From: an uncultured Verrucomicrobiales bacterium | Lineage (GTDB): Bacteria; Verrucomicrobiota; Verrucomicrobiia; Verrucomicrobiales; Akkermansiaceae | NCBI GenBank assembly: GCA_937885815.1 | Contig: CALABM010000235.1 | Coordinates: 1 to 52,322, forward strand | Direction of reading: 5' to 3' | Length of the DNA stretch: 52,322 nt | Shown here: positions 8,330-16,101 of the stretch, one piece after another | How positions within the stretch are numbered: position 1 is the first letter of the stretch | Layout: every line of letters begins with the position of its first letter | The notes under the pieces: model-generated | Seen by the model: only the letters and a program-made list of their open reading frames with translations | Database searches by the model: none | Told to the model about the DNA's origin: nothing | Made by a program: the position numbers and the translations under genes

Positions 8330-9289
8330 TTAGTGTGGCAGGATAATGAATTTTGAATGGTCCGAGAAGTCGTTGGATTGCTGCCAAGTTTCCCATTCGC
8401 TCCAGCTGTCACGCAGGAGGCCGGAGGCCACCTGATAACGCTGCTCAGAGCTGGGCATGCCGGCCACGACCACCAGCAGGCGCTGGCCGTATGTGGACGG
8501 CTGACCGGTCTGCGGATTGGTCAGTTTCACGGATGAGCGGGTGCTGCTGGCGATGAGGCAGCAGCCAGCGCTACGAGAGCGGGCAGCCTTCACACCGTCT
8601 ACGTTGTCATATGCCAGCAGACGATTGGAGTTTGTGATGGTAACCTGACGAACCTGACCGTAAGCGGTCGTGATTGTCGCAACGTGTGTTCTCTTGGAGC
8701 TGATTCCTTTATAGGCCGGTTTCTGGATGGCGTACATGCCCATAAGCGCGATATCTCGAGTGGACGCCAAGGAGACAACGGCTCCGTTACTACCCTTAAA
8801 CCGGGTGGCATTCATGCCGATGGCGGCGGCCATCTGGTTCATCTGAGCTACGAAAGCACCTTCGGGATCTGATTTGCTGAGTGTGTAGCCACAGGCGTAT
8901 GCCAGCGTTGTGGCTGCAGCGCTGTCATCCCACATGATGGTGGAGTGCAGGGCGTCACGCAGTGAAATGCGGTCTCCCGGGCGCAGGTGGAGCAGGTTCG
9001 TGCTCGGCCACTGGCAGGCTTGCTGGGGAACCGTCAGCAGGGTATCCATGCTGACACCCCGGCTGTTCACCCAGTCAAGGATGACGATGGCGGTAGCCAC
9101 ATTTGCCAGCATGCCGATAGGGCGGCGTTCATTGGGATTCGCGGCGTAAAGGATACGCCCGGAGTGTGTTTCCATGGCCACATAACTGGGGCGCATTTCT
9201 GCGGCAGTTTTGGGGGCGCATGAATTGAAGCTGAGCAGGGCGGCCCCTGCGCAGGCAAAACCAGCTATAATGGAGGTCAGTTTTTTCAT
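8330..9289 (-). CDS. S11 D-alanyl-D-alanine carboxypeptidase-like lipoprotein, active site lost
   Basis: A 319-residue protein with a lipoprotein-type signal (AALLSFNSC, Cys24) and the overall sequence plan of a low-molecular-weight penicillin-binding protein. All three catalytic motifs are missing. The SxxK position following ERRPIG reads MLAN (60-63), the SxN position reads WDD (120-122) and the KTG position before RSRSAG reads KAA (234-236). Flanking family features remain: ILYAANPNERRP, LRPGDRISLRDAL, DSAAATTLA and DGV...AGCCLIAS. The fold is probably kept while acylation chemistry is impossible, so a binding or structural role in the envelope is likely. It sits between two phosphofructokinase genes, overlapping the upstream one by four bases (ATGA). 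Confidence 0.8.
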   Translation of the reverse strand: MKKLTSIIAGFACAGAALLSFNSCAPKTAAEMRPSYVAMETHSGRILYAANPNERRPIGMLANVATAIVILDWVNSRGVSMDTLLTVPQQACQWPSTNLLHLRPGDRISLRDALHSTIMWDDSAAATTLAYACGYTLSKSDPEGAFVAQMNQMAAAIGMNATRFKGSNGAVVSLASTRDIALMGMYAIQKPAYKGISSKRTHVATITTAYGQVRQVTITNSNRLLAYDNVDGVKAARSRSAGCCLIASSTRSSVKLTNPQTGQPSTYGQRLLVVVAGMPSSEQRYQVASGLLRDSWSEWETWQQSNDFSDHSKFIILPH

Positions 9290-10467
9290 TCCTTTGTTTT
9301 GGTGTTCTTTCGGGGCTTCGCTGCCGGAGCTGCGGGCTCCTCAGCCGGGACTACAGACTGGCTGCTGAAAACTTCTTCCGGTCGGCGGTCGCCGAAGATG
9401 ATGCCGAGGTCACGGGCGGTACGTACTATCTGGCTGTCAGCCGAGACCATACGGGGCTTGGCGATAGCCTGAGAGATGGGTACGCTGTCAACGTTGAGGC
9501 CATTGAGCACAACGGTGCGGCCGAAGTTGCTCTGTTCAATGAGCTTTACGGCTTCCACGCCGAAACGGATACCCAGAATGCGGTCAAACGGGCAGGGGCT
9601 GCCACCGCGCTGGGTGTGGCCGAGCACGCAGTAGCGCGTCTCAATACCTGTCATCTCCTCGAGCATCTTGGACAAGCGGTTACCGATGCCGCCGAGGCGT
9701 TCATCACCATTATCCTTGTTACGCACGGTGATGAGTTTGCCATTAAGCTTGGCACCCTCTGCCACCACAACGATTATCTCTCTCTGCCCCTTGGCTTTAC
9801 GGGCCTTCACGCAGTCAACCACGTTCTGCATGTCGAAGGGAATCTCAGGAATGAGTACCACATCTGCTGCAGATGAGATGGCGCTGTGCAGAGCAATCCA
9901 GCCGGACTGGTCACCCATCACCTCCACCACCATCATACGCTGGTGGGCGTTGGCCGTAGTGCGAATGCGGTCAATGGATTCGCTCACTACGGAAACGGCG
10001 CTCTGGAAACCGAAGGTGTAGTCCGAATCCGGGCAGAGGTCGTTATTAATGGTTTTGGGGATGGAAATCACGGGCAGCCCCTCCTCAGAGAGCAGGTTTG
10101 CCGTGCGGGCAGAGCCGTTGCCGCCGATAACTGCCAGTGCCTGCAGACCGAGAGCCGAAATGGTCTTGGTGGCCTTAGCCATAATTTCGGGCTCCACGCG
10201 GGGGATGCCCAGCTTGTTGATGACGACTTGGAAGTTACCCGTGTTGGTGGTGCCCAGAATGGTGCCGCCGTGTGAACGGATCTTATGCGTTTTCATGGGG
10301 GTGAGCATCTCATAGCGCCGACCGCCTTCCACGGGGAGCAGGCCTTCAAAGCCATCGTGGAAGCCAATCACGCGCCAACCACGGCTGTATGCCGCGGAGA
10401 CGTAACCCTCAATAACTGCGTTGATGCCGGGGCAGTCACCGCCTGAATTGAGAATGCCGATAATCAT
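9286..10467 (-). CDS. phosphofructokinase paralogue, predicted catalytically inactive
   Basis: A 393-residue paralogue of the enzyme at 7223-8317, clearly homologous along its whole length. Three key positions have changed: GGDGS is GGNGS (Asp to Asn117, metal ligand), PKTIDND is PKTINND (Asp to Asn141, the catalytic base) and MGRHAGW is MGDQSGW (Arg to Asp186). The N-terminal GGDCPG and the sugar-binding RGGSPCPFDR region remain. The C-terminus has an extra Pro/Ala/Lys tail of about 30 residues. It is probably a non-catalytic or regulatory partner, in the way plant PPi-dependent PFK pairs alpha and beta subunits; that comparison is inference. It lies 31 bases after the epimerase gene and four bases inside the S11-like gene. 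Confidence 0.85.
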   Translation of the reverse strand: MIIGILNSGGDCPGINAVIEGYVSAAYSRGWRVIGFHDGFEGLLPVEGGRRYEMLTPMKTHKIRSHGGTILGTTNTGNFQVVINKLGIPRVEPEIMAKATKTISALGLQALAVIGGNGSARTANLLSEEGLPVISIPKTINNDLCPDSDYTFGFQSAVSVVSESIDRIRTTANAHQRMMVVEVMGDQSGWIALHSAISSAADVVLIPEIPFDMQNVVDCVKARKAKGQREIIVVVAEGAKLNGKLITVRNKDNGDERLGGIGNRLSKMLEEMTGIETRYCVLGHTQRGGSPCPFDRILGIRFGVEAVKLIEQSNFGRTVVLNGLNVDSVPISQAIAKPRMVSADSQIVRTARDLGIIFGDRRPEEVFSSQSVVPAEEPAAPAAKPRKNTKTKE

Positions 10468-10498
10468 ATGTGGTGGTAGAGTTCGTGCGTATGGTTAT

Positions 10499-11689
10499 TT
10501 ATTGAGCTGCTGTCGGAGCGGGGATGCAGCCCAGATAGTGGGCGCAGCACCAGAGGGCGCGCGGGTGGTGGAAGAAAGATTTCCACATGGAGCCTTTCAG
10601 GCCGTTAGTGGTGGTGCCATCCTGATTGCAGTAGCCGAACCACTCGCCGTGCTCCTTGTCTTGCAGGTGCTCGAAGGACCAATCATGGATGCGCTGGTGC
10701 CACTCGGCGTACTTCTCGTCGCCGGTCATGACGTAGGCCAAGCATGTGCCAATGAGGGCTTCATCGTGCGGCCACCAGAACTTCATGTTGTGCCAGTACT
10801 CCTGCACGGGCTTGTTGTACACGTCGGTGTAGTACAGCAGGCCGCCGTACTTTTTGTCCCAGCCGCGCTCGAGTGCCCAGTCAATCATCTTGCAGCCGAT
10901 TTCGATGAGCTTCTTGTCGCCGCCACGGTAGCGGGCCTCCTCCAGCACGAACCAGCCACCTTCGATGTCGTGGCCTGGGTTGAGGACGCGCTCGTCGAAG
11001 TGGTCAATCACGGAGCCATCGGGGGCTACGTTCTCTAGTACAGCCTTGATATCCTCGTGCAGGAAGAGACGCTGCAGGTCATCGATGCAGCGGTCAATCC
11101 AGCCGGTGTAGAAGCCATCGGCATCGCCCAAATAGCGGCGCAGCTCCTGAGCCGTGACAATCATAATCATGCGGCACCCCAAGTTCTCACCGGGGCGGTT
11201 GCCGGTGCTCTTAGGTGTCATCTTGCCGGGGGTGAAGAACACGTCGGCATAGACATCGAACCAGTGGCGTGCGCGCTCCGCGCTTTTGGCATCACCGGTA
11301 GCGCCATAATGGGCAGCCCAAGCGATGGCGGCAAAGCATTCGCTGTACGCATAGCGGCGCTTGCGGATGGGGGTGCCATCAGCCGTCATGTGGAAGTACA
11401 TGCGGCCGTCGGTCGGGTCTACGCATTTCTCTTCCAAGAACTTGAGGGCGCTTTCGGCATACTCTTTCCACTCGGGGCGCTTCTCGATGCTGTTGTAGCA
11501 GGTAAGGAGCATCCAGGCCATGCGGCCCTGTGCCCACACGTTCTTGTCGGTGTCTACCAGAGTGCCGTCTGCAGCGCAGCAATGGTAGAGCCCCCCGTTC
11601 TCTGTGTCCAGAGAACGGGGGAACCAGAACGGTACTACCTCATTGAGCAGCTTGTCTTTGTAGAACTCGCCAAGTGCTTTTTTATCCAT
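10499..11689 (-). CDS. N-acylglucosamine 2-epimerase
   Basis: Interconverts N-acetylmannosamine and N-acetylglucosamine, the step after sialate cleavage. The 396-residue alpha/alpha-barrel protein has family blocks NVWAQGRMAWML, YSECFAAIAWA, NPGHDIEGGWF and FWWPHDEALIG, which include the conserved His residues of the active site, plus a C-terminal KGSMWKSFFHHPRALW. I chose the ATG at 11689 (MDKKALGEF), because the longer frame from 11824 runs into the upstream lyase gene and adds 45 residues unlike the family. It lies 19 bases after nanA in the same operon. No ManNAc kinase (nanK) is present here, consistent with an epimerase acting on the free sugar. Confidence 0.92.
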   Translation of the reverse strand: MDKKALGEFYKDKLLNEVVPFWFPRSLDTENGGLYHCCAADGTLVDTDKNVWAQGRMAWMLLTCYNSIEKRPEWKEYAESALKFLEEKCVDPTDGRMYFHMTADGTPIRKRRYAYSECFAAIAWAAHYGATGDAKSAERARHWFDVYADVFFTPGKMTPKSTGNRPGENLGCRMIMIVTAQELRRYLGDADGFYTGWIDRCIDDLQRLFLHEDIKAVLENVAPDGSVIDHFDERVLNPGHDIEGGWFVLEEARYRGGDKKLIEIGCKMIDWALERGWDKKYGGLLYYTDVYNKPVQEYWHNMKFWWPHDEALIGTCLAYVMTGDEKYAEWHQRIHDWSFEHLQDKEHGEWFGYCNQDGTTTNGLKGSMWKSFFHHPRALWCCAHYLGCIPAPTAAQ

Positions 11690-11708
11690 GATGAGGCAGG
11701 GTAAAGGG

Positions 11709-12635
11709 TTATTTGTAGATGGCCCAATCGTAGAAGCCGATGGCCTTAAGCTCGCTCTTGAGTGCCTCCAGAGTGGCCTTGTCCTGCTTGCCCATGGGAA
11801 GGCGTGCCGGGCCGAAGTCCACACCGGTCCATTCGCTCATGAGGTACTTGCAGCAGCCCATGTAGCCCTTACCGGCGATGATGTTAATCATGGTGACGGA
11901 GAGCTGCTGCAGGCGGCGAGCCTCAGCAAGATCACCGGCGTCCACAGCCTTCATGATGTCATCATACAGCTTGGGAGCATAGTTGAAGGAGGAGCCTACG
12001 CCGCCCTTAGCACCGGTGGCGTATGCGCCGAGGAACCATTCGTCAACACCCCAAGGAATGTCATACTTGCCGCCTTCGTAGTTGAGGGCGTCCATGTAGA
12101 GAGCCAAATCAGGGTTGGTGAACTTCACGCCCACGAAGGTGGGAATCTTCTTGGCGCATGCCTCCATCACCTTGCAGGGGTTGAAGCCTACGTGGGTGAG
12201 CACGGGGATGTCGTAGAAGTAGAAGGGAAGCTCAGGAGCGCCGGAAGCGGCCACGGCAAGGCTGTCCACAAGCAAATCAATGCTGCCGGGCTTGAAGTAG
12301 CAGGGGGCGTTGCTGGCGGTGGCGGTGGCGCCGCATTTTACAGCATAAGCGGCCAGCTCGCGGCCATCATATACGCAGTTGCCGCCGGTGTGTACGATAA
12401 CGTCGATGCCGTACTTCTTGCCGGCTTCGCCCCAGGCGGCCATGTTCTCCTTACGCTCGGTGAGCTGCATGTGAGCAGATTCACCGGTAGAGCCGGTAAT
12501 GAAAACGGACTTGATGCCCTGAGAGGCGAGGAACTTAGCCTGAGCGTCCACTGCGTTGGGGTTGCAGGAGCCGTCAGCGTTCATGGGGGTGTGCGTAGCT
12601 GCACAGAGACCGTGAATTTTGAATGTTGTTTCCAT
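11709..12635 (-). CDS. nanA: N-acetylneuraminate lyase
   Basis: A class I aldolase that splits sialic acid into pyruvate and N-acetylmannosamine. The 308-residue TIM barrel shows the GSTGES carboxylate-binding block (about 48-53), FYFYDIP with the catalytic Tyr and FVGVKFT with the Schiff-base Lys, each spaced as in the DapA/NanA superfamily. GVDEWF and GSSFNYAP match sialate lyases rather than DapA. It is the first gene of a five-gene operon that continues with the epimerase and phosphofructokinases. A promoter TTGAAA-N17-TAAAAC lies upstream at 12674-12702. No regulator gene is adjacent. The pathway suits a mucin-degrading gut bacterium. Confidence 0.94.
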   Translation of the reverse strand: METTFKIHGLCAATHTPMNADGSCNPNAVDAQAKFLASQGIKSVFITGSTGESAHMQLTERKENMAAWGEAGKKYGIDVIVHTGGNCVYDGRELAAYAVKCGATATASNAPCYFKPGSIDLLVDSLAVAASGAPELPFYFYDIPVLTHVGFNPCKVMEACAKKIPTFVGVKFTNPDLALYMDALNYEGGKYDIPWGVDEWFLGAYATGAKGGVGSSFNYAPKLYDDIMKAVDAGDLAEARRLQQLSVTMINIIAGKGYMGCCKYLMSEWTGVDFGPARLPMGKQDKATLEALKSELKAIGFYDWAIYK

Positions 12636-12673
12636 AATGAGATACTGAGGGTGTAAATAATTTCCCTACACCT

Positions 12674-12702
12674 GTTTTACCCTTTTTTCGGCTTGGTTTC
12701 AA
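12674..12702 (-). promoter_or_regulatory. promoter of the sialate operon
   Basis: Minus-strand TTGAAA-N17-TAAAAC upstream of nanA, leaving a leader of about 30 bases or a little more. No operator repeat is evident. Confidence 0.55.
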
Positions 12703-12762
12703 GATAAAACTGCTTTTCATGGTAATTTGTGGGAGAAAAAGCGTTGGAACGGCGCATTTTTG

Positions 12763-12783
12763 GCCCGCATCCGGGCTTTTTTT
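12763..12783 (+). terminator. orphan plus-strand terminator upstream of kdsD
   Basis: GCCCG-catc-CGGGC followed by seven T. No plus-strand gene lies upstream for more than 5 kb, so it may end a small RNA or antisense transcript from the nanA side. Confidence 0.6.
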
Positions 12784-12784
12784 G

Positions 12785-12813
12785 TTGCAGGCATCGGGGG
12801 TATCTGCTAGAAT
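12785..12813 (+). promoter_or_regulatory. promoter of kdsD
   Basis: TTGCAG-N17-TAGAAT with TGC just before the -10. The leader to the ATG at 12849 is about 30 bases. A terminator hairpin stands immediately upstream of the -35 box. Confidence 0.7.
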
Positions 12814-12848
12814 AATAAACGATAAAACTTTTTTCCTTACTTACAACC

Positions 12849-13820
12849 ATGACTACAGATCACACCATTCGCGGTAAAAAGGTATTCGAAGATGAAATCG
12901 CAGCCCTGCAGGCCATTTGCGCCCGCTTGGATGACTCCTTTGTGCAGGCTGTTAATGCCATGCGCAAGGCAATTGAAACCGGCCATAAAATCATTGTGGT
13001 AGGTGTAGGTAAGAGCGGTCTTATCGGTAACAAGATTGCTGCCACGCTCACCTCTACGGGTGCACCTTCCGTGGTGCTGGATTCCATGAACGCCATGCAT
13101 GGTGACCTCGGCATCGTGCAGGATGGTGATGCTTGCATCGCCATGTCCTTCTCTGGTGAGACCTCCGAGCTGCTTACTCTTATGCCCTTCCTGAAGCGCT
13201 TTGATATGACTATTATCAGCATGACGGGTAAGTGCAGTTCCACTCTGGCTGAGCTTTCTGATGTGGTGCTGGATACGGCCGTGGAACGTGAGGCTGATCC
13301 CTTGAATCTGGCCCCGACCTCATCCTCCACCGCTATGCTGGTGATGGGTGATGCTCTGGCCATGGCTCTGCTGGAGGCTCGCAATTTCACGAAGGAGGAT
13401 TTTGCCCGCAGTCATCCCGGTGGTTCTTTGGGGCGTGCTCTTCTGATGCGCATCTCTGATATCATGCGTAAGGAGTTTGCAACCCAGCCGGAAAATGCTA
13501 CAGTGGCGGATTGCATCATTGCCATGACGAGTGCCCGCGCCGGTGCTTGTGTGCTGACTCATGAGGACGGTACGCTGGCCGGTGTGTTCACGCATGGTGA
13601 CTTTGCTCGCGCTTATCAGGCTGATGCCGCTTGTGGCACACTGCCTGTGGCTAGTCTGATGACGAAGAATCCCGTGTTCGTAGAGGCTGATAAGCTCGCC
13701 ATTACTGCAGTGAAGACTCTGCGAGACCGCCGAATCGACGATCTCGTGGTGTTGGATGCCGATCATAAGCCTGTGGGCCTTATCGATACGCAGGATTTGG
13801 TGCGTCTCAAGCTGATTTAA
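12849..13820 (+). CDS. kdsD: arabinose-5-phosphate isomerase
   Basis: Converts ribulose 5-phosphate to arabinose 5-phosphate for Kdo synthesis, implying a Kdo-containing LPS. The 323-residue protein has an N-terminal SIS domain (about residues 35-180) with VGVGKSGLIGNK and SFSGETSE. Next comes the family marker SHPGGSLGR and then two CBS domains (about 205-320) that usually bind nucleotides and tune activity. A good promoter TTGCAG-N17-TAGAAT at 12785-12813 gives a leader of about 30 bases. It is transcribed away from the nan operon. The enzyme family is also named KpsF or GutQ, and nothing here favours a capsule or gut operon role. Confidence 0.92.
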   Translation: MTTDHTIRGKKVFEDEIAALQAICARLDDSFVQAVNAMRKAIETGHKIIVVGVGKSGLIGNKIAATLTSTGAPSVVLDSMNAMHGDLGIVQDGDACIAMSFSGETSELLTLMPFLKRFDMTIISMTGKCSSTLAELSDVVLDTAVEREADPLNLAPTSSSTAMLVMGDALAMALLEARNFTKEDFARSHPGGSLGRALLMRISDIMRKEFATQPENATVADCIIAMTSARAGACVLTHEDGTLAGVFTHGDFARAYQADAACGTLPVASLMTKNPVFVEADKLAITAVKTLRDRRIDDLVVLDADHKPVGLIDTQDLVRLKLI

Positions 13821-13904
13821 GCCTAAGATTGCAAAAAAAATTAGGTAAAACGCACTTTAGGCTTGCTTTTTGTTCAAAAAAGGTGCATTCTTTGCCGACG
13901 CTTT

Positions 13905-13932
13905 TTGCGAAAGCAAGACATCTTACTAGAAT
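13905..13932 (+). promoter_or_regulatory. promoter of rpsF, leaderless type
   Basis: TTGCGA-N16-TAGAAT. The -10 box ends 7 bases before the ATG at 13940, which points to transcription starting at the start codon. Confidence 0.65.
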
Positions 13933-13939
13933 ACGAGTT

Positions 13940-14218
13940 ATGAGAAAGTACGACGCACTGATCGTTTTTAACATGAAGGGTTCCGCCACCCTTGATGAGC
14001 TGACCGCTGACGTTAAGGCCCAGCTTGAGGCCGCCGGCGCCAAGGTTTCTGAGGTTACCAATGTGGGCCGCCGCGAGTTTGCCTACGAGTCTCAGCACCT
14101 GAGCCATGGTCAGTACATGCTCTTCGCCTTCGAGGCTGAGCCCACCGTAATCCGCACCGTCCGCGAGGCTCTCGCTATCGACGAGCGCGTACATTACCAG
14201 TACTACCGCGCCAAGTAA
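13940..14218 (+). CDS. rpsF: 30S ribosomal protein S6
   Basis: A 92-residue protein with the S6 core: MRKYDALIVFN start, a central helix, VTNVGRREFAYESQHLSHGQY and the C-terminal FEAEPTVI...ALAIDERVHYQYY. It binds 16S rRNA with S18. A TAGAAT -10 box at 13927-13932 ends 7 bases before the ATG, so the mRNA is probably leaderless. An in-frame upstream start at 13829 would include the promoter and is rejected. The common neighbours rpsR, rplI and ssb are not here, so it is a single-gene unit. A 14-bp hairpin follows at 14264. Confidence 0.95.
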   Translation: MRKYDALIVFNMKGSATLDELTADVKAQLEAAGAKVSEVTNVGRREFAYESQHLSHGQYMLFAFEAEPTVIRTVREALAIDERVHYQYYRAK

Positions 14219-14263
14219 GCAGTTTTGCTCACTTGCTGCACGCATTAAGCCTTTATTTTCTGT

Positions 14264-14304
14264 CAGGCAAGTATCTCTCGTGAGGTACTTGCCTGATTCT
14301 TTAT
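14264..14304 (+). terminator. terminator of rpsF
   Basis: A 14-bp stem, CAGGCAAGTATCTC with GAGGTACTTGCCTG, containing one T-G wobble pair and a TCGT loop, followed by ATTCTTTATT. Confidence 0.75.
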
Positions 14305-14324
14305 TATGCGGCTTTCTGAGTGGA

Positions 14325-14351
14325 ATAAAAAAGCCCCGGTGGTGCCGGGGC
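14325..14351 (-). terminator. terminator of the deaminase gene
   Basis: Minus-strand GCCCCGG/CCGGGGC stem with a five-base loop followed by a run of six T. Confidence 0.85.
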
Positions 14352-14368
14352 AGGGAAGGTAAAGAAGA

Positions 14369-14815
14369 TTAATTTTTTACGAGGGGGAACCGGAGTGAAA
14401 GTGGATAATCCGGTACTTGAATAAGTTCAACTCCATACATGGCCGCAATCTCCGGAGCGCGTGACTCTGCGTACTTTTCACCGTAATAGATGGTTTTCAC
14501 ACCATGAGCGCAAAGCGCTTGCATGCAGGATGTGCAGGGCATTGTGGTGCAGGCTACAATGCGAGCTTCTCCCCGCTTGAAGAGGCTGCAGAGGTTAATT
14601 TCAGCATGCAGCATGAACTTCTGACGTTCCTCGCGAGAATTCCAGAAACCGTCAGGAGCAGAGAATCCGGGGTAAAGTCCGTTATAGGCGGTGCCGATGA
14701 CGCGGTTGTCCTTATCCAGCGCAGCGGCTCCCACCTTGCGGAAAGGGTCTTCTGATCTCAGGGCTGCTACATGGGCCAAAGCCATGGCGTACTGAGGAAT
14801 GGAGAGTCGGCTCAT
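14369..14815 (-). CDS. deoxycytidylate/cytidine deaminase family protein
   Basis: A 148-residue zinc-dependent deaminase. It shows the HAEIN motif (His zinc ligand and catalytic Glu) and PCTSC (two Cys zinc ligands), with an N-terminal LRSEDPFRKVGAAALD block typical of dCMP deaminases and ComEB-like proteins. dCMP deamination would feed dUMP and thymidylate synthesis. The ATG at 14815 is preferred over a TTG at 14833. The -10 box TATCAT (RC of 14822-14827) ends 6 bases before this ATG, pointing to a leaderless mRNA. Terminated by the hairpin at 14325-14351. Substrate is assigned by resemblance only. Confidence 0.85.
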   Translation of the reverse strand: MSRLSIPQYAMALAHVAALRSEDPFRKVGAAALDKDNRVIGTAYNGLYPGFSAPDGFWNSREERQKFMLHAEINLCSLFKRGEARIVACTTMPCTSCMQALCAHGVKTIYYGEKYAESRAPEIAAMYGVELIQVPDYPLSLRFPLVKN

Positions 14816-14821
14816 GTGAAA

Positions 14822-14849
14822 ATGATAGCGCAAAATAGAGCATTTGCAA
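14822..14849 (-). promoter_or_regulatory. promoter of the deaminase gene, leaderless type
   Basis: Minus-strand TTGCAA-N16-TATCAT. The -10 box ends 6 bases before the ATG at 14815. The -35 box lies inside the possible terminator of the upstream radical SAM gene. Confidence 0.6.
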
Positions 14850-14860
14850 GCATAATGCTC
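14832..14860 (-). terminator. possible terminator of the radical SAM gene
   Basis: Minus-strand GAGCATT/AATGCTC stem, 9-base loop, then TATTTT. AT-rich and weak, and it shares bases with the next gene's -35 box. Confidence 0.4.
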
Positions 14861-14877
14861 TCATTTTTCAGAGTTTT

Positions 14878-15987
14878 TTACCCCTGTGGGTAAAATTTCT
14901 TCATGAATGCGGGGTTTTTCTCGTTGTATAGGCATTCTGCCAGTTCATCAGCAGTGTGAATGAGGAGCTTTTCCGAGCAGCATAGGAAGGGTGAAACCTC
15001 GTTCAGCTTGCCTGAGGCTGCGTGGTTAGTGCAGCCGCAGGAGTTTAGACAGCGGTTTTTGAGATTACAGACCTTGCACTCCGGGGTGGCGCACCCCCTC
15101 TGTGCAATGATGGCATATTGGCGCGCGCGGTTGATGCCTTCATGAACGCTGCCAAAGTTCAATTCCGTGGAATCACCATCCCCTACTAAGCGAGAACAGG
15201 GGAAAAAGTTGCCATCCACGCTTACAGCAATTTCCCGCTCGCCGATGCGGCATTGCAATTTGCAGTTTTCATGAATATGGGTGGCAATTTTGTCATCTAC
15301 GCTGCGCAGGCTGATAGGGGTGCCATTTCGGTATGATTGCAGCACCTGCTGTGCGACGAGGGCGTATTGTTCGCTGAAGGTTTCGAAATCTTCATCACTC
15401 CAGCGGCTCCAATAATCAATGTTAAGTGATATGGTGCCATTGTAATGTTCTGCAAGCCAAGCCACACCTTCTGCCATATAGCGAACGTTTGCCGGGGATA
15501 CCACGCAGATGACCTGAGTTTTAAGCTCGGGAAACTCTCGGAATAGTGACAGGGCTTTTGCTACGTCTGCATGGCTGCCGCTGCCGTCCGGATAGCATCT
15601 GAGGCTATTATGCATGGCCGGAGACCCATCTAGCGAAAGACCAATGAGAAATTTTCTTTCTGTCAGCCATGCGAGGCGTTCTTTGGTGAGCAGGGTACCG
15701 TTTGTTGTGATGCTGAATCGTGGCGGCAGGCAGAGCTTTTTGCCACAGTCAGTCGCATAGTCGTAACACCATTGCAGTAGCTCCCACTCCAACAGGGGCT
15801 CACCGCCGAAGAAACAGATGTCCGCTGCACACCCGGTCTGCTCAGCCTCAAGGAATACGATATCTATGGCTTTCTGGGCGGTGTCTTTGCTCATGGCGTG
15901 CCTGTACTTGCGCCCGGCGTAGCAGTAACGGCAGCGTAGCGTGCAATCGTGAGTCAGGCAGAGGGTGCAGGTGATGGTGCGAATCAT
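14878..15987 (-). CDS. radical SAM/SPASM domain protein
   Basis: A 369-residue radical SAM enzyme. The N-terminal LTHDCTLRCRYCYAG holds the CxxxCxxC cluster motif (Cys at about 15, 19 and 22), followed by FFGGEPLLEW and ITTNG. The C-terminus has a SPASM-type Cys set: C in ECKVC, then NRC, NSCGC and FLCC, for one or two auxiliary clusters. SPASM enzymes modify peptides or proteins, for example RiPP precursors or sulfatase active sites. No short precursor gene or sulfatase lies next to it. It is divergent from an ABC exporter operon, with separate promoters in the 127-base gap. Either peptide maturation or sulfatase activation remains possible. Confidence 0.85.
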   Translation of the reverse strand: MIRTITCTLCLTHDCTLRCRYCYAGRKYRHAMSKDTAQKAIDIVFLEAEQTGCAADICFFGGEPLLEWELLQWCYDYATDCGKKLCLPPRFSITTNGTLLTKERLAWLTERKFLIGLSLDGSPAMHNSLRCYPDGSGSHADVAKALSLFREFPELKTQVICVVSPANVRYMAEGVAWLAEHYNGTISLNIDYWSRWSDEDFETFSEQYALVAQQVLQSYRNGTPISLRSVDDKIATHIHENCKLQCRIGEREIAVSVDGNFFPCSRLVGDGDSTELNFGSVHEGINRARQYAIIAQRGCATPECKVCNLKNRCLNSCGCTNHAASGKLNEVSPFLCCSEKLLIHTADELAECLYNEKNPAFMKKFYPQG

Positions 15988-16010
15988 GGCTAGAAAAGGT
16001 GGCTGAGTTA

Positions 16011-16040
16011 AGTCTAGCAGATGCTTGCAAGTGATTGCAA
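16011..16040 (-). promoter_or_regulatory. promoter of radical SAM gene
   Basis: Minus-strand TTGCAA-N18-TAGACT with TGC before the -10. Leader to the ATG at 15987 about 17-18 bases. Divergent from the exporter promoter 33 bases away. Confidence 0.6.
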
Positions 16041-16072
16041 GAAGAAAGATGGCGCTGTCGGGCCTTTTTTGG

Positions 16073-16101
16073 TTGATACGGGCCTCATTGTCTGCTAGAA
16101 T
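16073..16101 (+). promoter_or_regulatory. promoter of ABC exporter operon
   Basis: TTGATA-N17-TAGAAT with TGC before the -10. The -10 box ends 13 bases before the ATG at 16115, so the leader is only a few bases. It excludes upstream in-frame starts. Confidence 0.7.

Noticed and set aside
7304..8356. A 350-residue open frame on the plus strand opposite phosphofructokinase
   Set aside because: It is antisense to a gene with full family motifs, with His/Ala-rich content expected from a mirror of its codons. No promoter or start context.
11690..11824. Longer N-terminus for the GlcNAc epimerase
   Set aside because: It would overlap the nanA end by over 100 bases and is unlike the family; ATG 11689 fits.
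11688..12656. A 322-residue plus-strand open frame opposite nanA
   Set aside because: Mirror of nanA codons. nanA has clear catalytic residues and an operon context; the opposite frame has no recognisable domain.
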